Source of the DNA: Desulfobacula sp.
GTDB taxonomy: Bacteria; Desulfobacterota; Desulfobacteria; Desulfobacterales; Desulfobacteraceae
Length of the DNA stretch: 11,861 bases
Assembly (NCBI RefSeq): GCF_021107415.1
Contig: NZ_JAIOSW010000244.1
Span: 1 to 11,861 of the forward strand
Reading direction: 5' to 3'
Of the stretch, positions 7,714 through 11,861 are shown one piece after another. Each line of letters begins with the position of its first letter. Within the stretch, counting starts at the first letter, position 1. The position numbers and the translations under genes were made by a program. Under the pieces are notes generated by a model. That model was not told the DNA's origin. It ran no database searches and saw only the letters and a program-made list of their open reading frames with translations.

Positions 7714-8502
7714 TCATTCTTTTTTTGAATACTTCAAAGTCACCCGACATTTAGGAAACTGAGAGCATCCCCAAAATTGATTCCCAGCATTTACCCCTTT
7801 TTTTGACAGTCTCAAAACCATGGCACTTCCACATTTTGGACAAATCTGGCCATTTTGTTTTTCTTCTACAATATTCTTCACGTGCTTTACATGCTCACGA
7901 TTTGTTTTAAAAGATCGCTCAAATCTTCCAAATTCAATTACCCGTATGGTTTCCTTTGTTTCATCATCAGATAATAGGATTTCATTTTTTGATTTAATAA
8001 AATTTATATACCCCCTGGGATAATTTATATTTGCAGGCATGGAAGTTTTAAAAGTAGCGTCACCAACAAAAACAATAACAGAAAATATCTTTTCTGATTC
8101 AATATTCAATGCACTTTCAAGCGTTTTGACGTGTTTATAATTCTGATGCAATGGATTTTGAAATTTCGTCTTATGCTTGAAAATAGTTTGGGTCCACATC
8201 TTTTGGCGTTCATTACCAAAAATCCAACCCTTCATATTCTTGGTCTCAACAACAAAAATGCCATATTTTGAAACAATGATATGATCAATCTGAGTGGTTC
8301 CATCTTCAGTGGGTAATGTCACATTTTTTATCAGATGATATTTGTTTTTATCCAGGAATAGAGTTGAAGCAATATTAATAATAACCTCCCCTATAAACCC
8401 TTTAAAAAGAGGGGTTTTAAAAAAGGCAATTACAATTGGGATTAGAAAAAAATACCAATATTCGATTATGATAGATATAAAAAATGCAGGCGTCAGATTC
8501 AT
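7714..8502 (-). CDS. Membrane-anchored NERD nuclease-related protein with C4 zinc ribbon
   Basis: A 262-residue protein with three parts. Residues 6-28 form one hydrophobic helix, probably a membrane anchor. Residues about 33-150 are a NERD domain: GE at 38-39, TQIDHIIVS with D73, and VVETKNMKGW with E86 and K88, matching the D...E-x-K core of the restriction-endonuclease-like fold. Residues 221-252 form a topoisomerase-type C4 zinc ribbon with C221, C224, C246 and C252, which in related proteins binds DNA. All expected catalytic and metal residues are present, so the protein is probably an active or DNA-binding membrane-tethered nuclease. NERD proteins are widespread and often lie in defence or plasmid regions, but few have a proven function. 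The ATG at 8502 follows GAGGATTGA. It lies 151 bp downstream of the NYN gene on the same strand and may have its own promoter. Confidence 0.88.
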   Translation of the reverse strand: MNLTPAFFISIIIEYWYFFLIPIVIAFFKTPLFKGFIGEVIINIASTLFLDKNKYHLIKNVTLPTEDGTTQIDHIIVSKYGIFVVETKNMKGWIFGNERQKMWTQTIFKHKTKFQNPLHQNYKHVKTLESALNIESEKIFSVIVFVGDATFKTSMPANINYPRGYINFIKSKNEILLSDDETKETIRVIEFGRFERSFKTNREHVKHVKNIVEEKQNGQICPKCGSAMVLRLSKKGVNAGNQFWGCSQFPKCRVTLKYSKKE

Positions 8503-8605
8503 TCAATCCTCATTCAATTTAGAATTTTTCAGTTGAAATATTAATAACAGCAAGAAATTTCTTTTTCAGCAGGGGCAAACTCTTAAAATAAATTAATAAA
8601 TGAGA

Positions 8606-8633
8606 TTTATATTATTTTTGCCATCCATCTTAA
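8606..8633 (-). promoter_or_regulatory. Possible promoter of the NERD gene
   Basis: On the minus strand TTAAGA (8633-8628) and TATAAA (8611-8606) are 16 nt apart, a fair sigma-70 pair. It lies just after the NYN stop codon and about 100 nt before the NERD start. If real, NERD is transcribed separately from the genes upstream. Confidence 0.3.
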
Positions 8634-8653
8634 ACCGTCATTTTTGATCGTTA

Positions 8654-9388
8654 TTAAAGTTCTTTTTTCTTTTGTTCGTAACTGATCAACCCTTTAGAGT
8701 TCGCTTCATTAATAAAATCTAACCAGTTGGATATCCCTGGAATCATTCCGGTGAAATTATCGTTTATCATCTTCATTCTAACTTTGACTGATCCCGGAGT
8801 AGGAACCTTTTTATTCTTTTCCATTTGGTTTATTGATTCAATTAAAAGATTAAATGCTTCCTCTTTTGTAAAATCCTTTCCATTTTTAGAATAATCATCA
8901 TCATTATCATATTGATCTGTCTCGTCTGGTATTAAATCTCTATAATCCTTATGGTCATCTGCAAATTCAAGTAGCCGCTCCGAAACATTGTGCGGGTTAT
9001 AAATTATATTTACTGTTTTTCCGTGTTTTTTTAATAATTGGACAAGTGGCCTAAAATCAACATCTCCAGTTAAAATGACATAAGTATCTATATGCGGATA
9101 TTGGAAAATCATTTCCGTCGCCTTGGTTATCAATATAAAATCCACACTATTTTTTGTTTTCTTTCCTTTGGTATCTAATTGTGGAATATACAGTAATTCA
9201 AAGCCATTTTCCGACAAAATTGAAGGTATGTTTGCCGCAATTGTTTTTCCCCAATCGCCGACCGCAATCAGATATGATCTATTTCCGATTGATTCACAAT
9301 AGCTCAGCAAACCATCGACAAAAATATTTGCGATCTCTTTTGATGGTAATACATTTTGAATATCCCATAACACTGCTATATTTTTCAT
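8654..9388 (-). CDS. NYN-domain (PIN-like) nuclease with probable OST-HTH/LOTUS tail
   Basis: A 244-residue protein. The N-terminal ~150 residues are a NYN domain of the LabA/DUF88 type, a PIN-like fold that cleaves RNA with metal held by aspartates. The expected acids are visible: D9 in LWDIQN (with N12), D83 in NSVDFILI, and D109 and D111 in LTGDVDF. An acidic linker around 155-172 joins it to a C-terminal segment (about 173-240) whose PTPGSVKVRMKM motif, acid-basic helices and final short strand fit an OST-HTH/LOTUS domain, a winged helix that binds RNA. The protein is therefore a likely RNA endonuclease with its own RNA-binding module. Its ATG follows GAGGGA at good spacing. It is the fourth gene of the minus-strand operon, 33 bp after the BglII-like gene. 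NYN identity is strong; the LOTUS call is less certain. Confidence 0.85.
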   Translation of the reverse strand: MKNIAVLWDIQNVLPSKEIANIFVDGLLSYCESIGNRSYLIAVGDWGKTIAANIPSILSENGFELLYIPQLDTKGKKTKNSVDFILITKATEMIFQYPHIDTYVILTGDVDFRPLVQLLKKHGKTVNIIYNPHNVSERLLEFADDHKDYRDLIPDETDQYDNDDDYSKNGKDFTKEEAFNLLIESINQMEKNKKVPTPGSVKVRMKMINDNFTGMIPGISNWLDFINEANSKGLISYEQKKKEL

Positions 9389-9421
9389 TTTATCCCTCTA
9401 TTTTTATTTATGGAGATGTCT

Positions 9422-10063
9422 TCATTTTTCTCTCATAGGACCATGAAACACTTCTGATACGTGCCAGTCCAAATATTCATTTTTAGGATAATAACTTTTT
9501 CGGATAGGATTTCTTAATTGCTGGCCATTGAATTTCAGCACCATGTTATCAAAAAAATCGGTACCATGTGCTTTTTCTGAAACTCTCAAATCAAAAGAGT
9601 CATCGATGGTGATTAATCCCATAGCCAAATCGAATTCCGCCATATTGATAACGCTGGATGGTCGTGTAGGGAAAAATTCTGAAGGGTTCGTTGGAACTAT
9701 TAGAACCGCCAAAGACAGCAATCCATTAGCATGACCGTATTGAAATTTGTAATAATCCCGATATAGGGTGGCACTGTTTCCAAATTGAATTTCAAGAAAA
9801 ACAAGACCTTTTCTGAAGCCACCGATCAAGCGAGGATTTTTTAATAGAACAGGTTGTTGTTCCCAATCAAAATTAAAAAATTCTTGTTCAAATGCCTTAT
9901 TATAAGCTCTTTGGTGTTGCAGTGCCTTTCCGTTATTTGGGTCAAAATTAAAATCAGGTTCCCATCTTATATTGGAAACACATTGATAAACTTCATCAAT
10001 TTGAGATTTAAGACTATTTTGTAAAAAATCACCACAATGGAAATATTTTTCTTTGAATTTCAT
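9422..10063 (-). CDS. BglII/BstYI-like restriction endonuclease family protein
   Basis: A 213-residue protein, about the size of BglII. The segment LEIQFGNSATLYRDYYKFQYG (89-109) matches the E-x-Q core of the BglII/BstYI family: E91 and Q93 correspond to the catalytic Glu and Gln, and N96 to the following Asn. In BglII a catalytic Asp lies nine residues before this Glu. Here that place is glycine (LIGGFRKG) with no acid close by, so metal binding may be altered or supplied elsewhere. The N-terminal helical part, including AYNKAFEQEFF, and the later LIVPT strand also fit the family. No DNA methyltransferase gene accompanies it, so it is not an ordinary restriction-modification pair. The start ATG lies 3 nt after the stop of the amphi-Trp gene, with GAGAAG as ribosome binding site, so translation is probably coupled. 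Family call good; activity uncertain. Confidence 0.75.
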   Translation of the reverse strand: MKFKEKYFHCGDFLQNSLKSQIDEVYQCVSNIRWEPDFNFDPNNGKALQHQRAYNKAFEQEFFNFDWEQQPVLLKNPRLIGGFRKGLVFLEIQFGNSATLYRDYYKFQYGHANGLLSLAVLIVPTNPSEFFPTRPSSVINMAEFDLAMGLITIDDSFDLRVSEKAHGTDFFDNMVLKFNGQQLRNPIRKSYYPKNEYLDWHVSEVFHGPMREK

Positions 10064-10066
10064 ATT

Positions 10067-10306
10067 CTACTTCTCAGGCACCACCCATTTCATCTGAAAT
10101 TCAACTTCCTCATTATTTCCCTCTCTTTCATGCTCAATATTAAATATTGCATTGGGAGGAACAGAGATCCTTTCCCCAGCAATTTGTATTCTGAACCTTT
10201 TATTCTGTTCAAGTGAATCAGCAAGTCTTCTTAATTTGGTCACGAAATGTTTTGTGGAGTACGTTTTTTCCAGATCTCTCTCGGGTTTAATTTTGCGTTT
10301 TGTCAT
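10067..10306 (-). CDS. Amphi-Trp domain protein
   Basis: A 79-residue protein. The C-terminal half, FNIEHERE at 55-62 then EEVEFQMKW at 66-74 ending at W74, is the alternating acidic/hydrophobic strand pattern with a terminal tryptophan that defines the amphi-Trp domain. The N-terminal half is basic (KRKIKPERD), followed by a helix that includes TKLRRLADSLEQ. The family is small, soluble and of unproven function, and members often stand beside other small proteins. Its ATG follows GAGGGG, a good ribosome binding site. It directly precedes the BglII-like gene by 3 nt, so the two are almost certainly one operon. It could be a partner or regulator of that nuclease, which is inference. Confidence 0.82.
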   Translation of the reverse strand: MTKRKIKPERDLEKTYSTKHFVTKLRRLADSLEQNKRFRIQIAGERISVPPNAIFNIEHEREGNNEEVEFQMKWVVPEK

Positions 10307-10358
10307 GGCCCCTCGCTTTTTTTTATTGATCAGAATTTATCTGATAAGTCCCATCCAA

Positions 10359-10550
10359 TCAAAACGGTGTAAATACTTCCCTCCCATCCCTGGCACCAAA
10401 TAAAATCTGAGAAACTTTCCTTCCCCCTGCTGTATCATTAAATCTTTTTGTATGATTCCCATTATTTTGTCCGGGAATGATTTCTGAACTGGATTGTTGA
10501 TTTTCAATGCATTCCCTGATTGCTGCTCGTTTCTCTTCAGATAGATACAT
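10359..10550 (-). CDS. Small hypothetical protein (63 aa), first gene of the minus-strand operon
   Basis: The ATG at 10550-10548 is preceded by AAAAAGGAGAG, an excellent ribosome binding site about 8 nt upstream. This decides the start over the TTG at 10571. The 63-residue product opens MYLSEEKRAAIREC, a helical charged start, and then becomes polar with no recognisable domain. An overlapping frame beginning at GTG 10558 also stays open, but its spacing from the ribosome binding site is too short. After the TGA at 10361-10359 the same frame continues for eleven sense codons to a TAA at 10325-10323, so the gene may be slightly truncated by a point mutation. It lies 52 bp upstream of the amphi-Trp gene on the same strand. 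Function unknown. Confidence 0.5.
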   Translation of the reverse strand: MYLSEEKRAAIRECIENQQSSSEIIPGQNNGNHTKRFNDTAGGRKVSQILFGARDGREVFTPF

Positions 10551-10677
10551 GAGGTCACTCTCCTTTTTCAAGTTATAGCGAATATGGAACTGAGATTGTT
10601 AATGGTTTTATTGCACTTGGGCAGGGAGAATTCAAGAAAAAATCGTGAAGACATTTAAAAATAGTGGTTTTTACTTA

Positions 10678-10705
10678 TTGAGGAATAGCTTTTTTGGAAT
10701 ATTAT
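10678..10705 (+). promoter_or_regulatory. Possible promoter of the gamma-carbonic anhydrase-like gene
   Basis: TTGAGG (10678-10683) and TATTAT (10700-10705) are 16 nt apart, about 50 bp before the ATG at 10755. The pair fits sigma-70 spacing, and no better one is seen in this divergent region. For the opposite operon only a weak TATAAC (10577-10572, minus strand) was noted. Confidence 0.4.
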
Positions 10706-10754
10706 TGCTATTAATTCAAATAACAATTTGGTGAAAATTTTAAACAGGCAACCA

Positions 10755-11303
10755 ATGGCCCTCTACTCATATAAAAATAATAAGCCTCAAATCCACAAGT
10801 CAGTTTTTATCGCACCGACAGCTCAAATCATTGGCAATGTAGCTATCGCTGAAAATTCCTCCGTATGGTTTCAATCTGTCCTTCGAGGTGATTTTGACAA
10901 AATAAGTGTGGGAGAAAGGACAAATATTCAAGACCTTTGTATGTGCCACGCTGATGAAAATATCCCATTAAAAATCGGAAATGGTGTTACCATTGGTCAT
11001 AGAAGTATAATTCATGGATGCACAATAGGAGATGAGTGCCTGATTGGGATGGGATCAATTGTTATGAACCATGCTGTTATCGGCAAGGGATCTGTTGTTG
11101 CTGCTGGAGCTGTTGTATTAGAAAAAACCATTATTCCACCTTACTCTCTGGTAACGGGTTCGCCTGGGAAGGTTAAAAAAACTTATAAAAACAAAAAAGA
11201 GATTGAACGAAAAATCAGAACCATGTCAGACGATTATATGGGAATTGCTGAGAATTTTGGATCAAAACAGTTGTTTCATGAAGTAGAGGAGTGGCTAAGC
11301 TAA
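10755..11303 (+). CDS. Gamma-class carbonic anhydrase-like hexapeptide-repeat protein
   Basis: A 182-residue left-handed beta-helix protein of the YrdA/PaaY/gamma-carbonic anhydrase group, at the usual length. Numbered from the ATG at 10755, the three metal histidines are present: H65 in CHADE, H82 in IGH and H87 in IHG. R44 and D46 in LRGD and Q59 also match conserved family positions. Repeated IG-x-x hexapeptide turns run to about residue 125, followed by the SLVTGSPGKV loop and a C-terminal helix. Such proteins form trimers that bind zinc or iron; some hydrate CO2, others have unknown or no measured activity. I chose ATG 10755 over the upstream TTG at 10728 because it starts at the normal family N-terminus and has an AGG 7 nt before it. 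It looks like an ordinary housekeeping neighbour of the island. Confidence 0.9.
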   Translation: MALYSYKNNKPQIHKSVFIAPTAQIIGNVAIAENSSVWFQSVLRGDFDKISVGERTNIQDLCMCHADENIPLKIGNGVTIGHRSIIHGCTIGDECLIGMGSIVMNHAVIGKGSVVAAGAVVLEKTIIPPYSLVTGSPGKVKKTYKNKKEIERKIRTMSDDYMGIAENFGSKQLFHEVEEWLS

Positions 11304-11735
11304 AACCCAAACAGCCGACCGATTATGATATGGATCAAGTCCGCCTGGAGTATTTAGCCTACTTTCAGAAAATACAACAAAGCGGCCCAGCACAGATTGG
11401 ATGCATTACAAGGGTTGTCAAGGCATTTGGTGACTATCTGCAAAAATCCAGGATAAAATTGACCGGTATCAACATCGAACATGTGGATGACTTCTTAGCA
11501 GCGTTTAATGCATCGTATGCAAAAACGACCCAGCGTCTGTACCGGTCCTACCTGAGGTGCCTTTTACGTTATCTGTATAACGAGCGAAATTTAATAAAGC
11601 AGAATCTGGCTGACCTTGTTGATCGGACCACCAATGTTTGCCAAAGCCAAACCACCGCAATTTTTAAGGCCCCATCAAGTCCGTCAATTGTTTGATCGTT
11701 TGCCACATTCAAGAGCCTGTGAACTCCGAACATAT
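11291..11735 (+). pseudogene. Tyrosine integrase/recombinase, frameshifted and truncated after the N-terminal domain
   Basis: The N-terminal SAM-like, core-binding domain of a XerC/D-type integrase is clear: a helical domain from about DYDMDQVRLEYLAYF through TQRLYRSYLRCLLRYLYNER. In the first frame the protein then turns to nonsense and stops at 11695. From about 11617 a shift to the next frame restores the family sequence (LIGPPMFAKAKPPQFLRPHQ, then VRQLFDRLP) up to LRTY near 11735, where similarity ends. The catalytic domain with the R...H-x-x-R...Y residues is missing. The gene is therefore broken twice: a one-base shift near 11614-11622 and a break at about 11735. The proposed GTG start at 11291 overlaps the last 13 bases of the carbonic anhydrase-like gene; an ATG at 11321 is an alternative. 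Confidence 0.8.
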
Positions 11736-11861
11736 ATAAAGACAAGCGGTAATAAGTCAACCCCCAAATGGACAGAGCCAAAATACTAATGAATAAGATG
11801 TACCTCATATGGTTTTTTGTTTTTAAGTACGGAAAAAACAACATGGAGCAATTTGTTAGCA
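11736..11861. other. Unassigned sequence beyond the integrase breakpoint
   Basis: Where the integrase should continue into its catalytic domain, unrelated sequence begins. On the plus strand a frame from ATG 11768 stays open to the window edge (31 codons, MDRAKILMNKMYLIWFF at its start). On the minus strand a frame from 11808 begins with a hydrophobic stretch like a signal anchor (MRYILFISILALSIWG) but runs into antisense integrase. Neither has a ribosome binding site, so neither is called as a gene. The region may be the edge of an inserted element or a deletion joint. Confidence 0.4.

Noticed and set aside
8391..8417. Inverted G/C-run pattern resembling a short dispersed palindromic repeat.
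   Set aside because: It lies inside the NERD gene and encodes TPLFKGFIGE, the expected conserved start of the NERD domain. The pattern is explained by coding sequence.
10337..10558. Overlapping 73-codon minus-strand frame starting at GTG 10558.
   Set aside because: Its start is only about 4 nt from the AAGGAGA ribosome binding site, while the ATG at 10550 in the other frame has ideal spacing. Only one of the two is likely translated.
10553..10648. Open plus-strand frame of 31 codons ending in a coding-like stretch (NGFIALGQGEFKKKS).
   Set aside because: It has no start codon or ribosome binding site, it overlaps the start of the minus-strand small gene, and no family is recognised. It could be the tail of a lost gene, but chance is as likely.
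11705..11808. Minus-strand frame with a signal-anchor-like start (MRYILFISILALSIWG), and a TTGACT/TATATA pair on the same strand.
   Set aside because: No ribosome binding site is present, and the frame runs into antisense integrase sequence, so neither the gene nor the promoter can be supported.

Overview
The window reads as an AT-rich bacterial chromosome segment that holds an accessory, nuclease-rich island. The organism is most likely a Gram-negative anaerobe of the Desulfobacterota type. That guess rests on the style of the tyrosine integrase, the amphi-Trp protein, the MFS permease and the gamma-carbonic anhydrase. It is a family-level impression, not a proof.

Layout. (1) At the left edge, the first 14 codons of a minus-strand gene sit behind a very good ribosome binding site. 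About 450 bp without a convincing gene follow. (2) A 12-helix MFS permease (494-1834) is followed by a tiny lysine-rich protein (1965-2066) and then 480 bp of non-coding DNA unusually rich in perfect inverted repeats. (3) The plus-strand block 2547-7641 holds three genes: a PHP-domain plus SMC/ABC-like ATPase (TrlF-like), a protein of unknown family with a C-terminal glycine-rich hydrophobic segment, and a HEPN-domain protein with an intact R-x4-H motif. (4) A convergent minus-strand block, 10550 down to 7714, holds a 63-codon gene, an amphi-Trp domain protein, a BglII/BstYI-like restriction endonuclease, a NYN-domain nuclease with a probable OST-HTH (LOTUS) tail, and a membrane-anchored NERD nuclease with a C4 zinc ribbon. 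(5) The right end holds a gamma-class carbonic anhydrase-like protein and the N-terminal part of a tyrosine integrase. The integrase is frameshifted and then breaks off where unrelated sequence begins.

How the parts may work together. Within 8 kb there are five different nuclease-type folds (PHP, HEPN, NERD, NYN, BglII-like), one large DNA-sensing type ATPase and one candidate membrane protein. This is the composition of a defence island. The three plus-strand genes look like one module: an ATPase sensor/nuclease, a possible membrane effector and an RNase-type toxin. The first four minus-strand genes are tightly spaced, each with its own ribosome binding site, and look like a second operon. 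NERD may have its own promoter. The decayed integrase suggests that mobile DNA has passed through the right flank. No tRNA, rRNA or CRISPR array was seen.

The best candidates for something undescribed are the TrlF-like / unknown membrane protein / HEPN triad, and the amphi-Trp / BglII-like / NYN-LOTUS operon. The latter has no methyltransferase, and its endonuclease appears to lack one catalytic acid.
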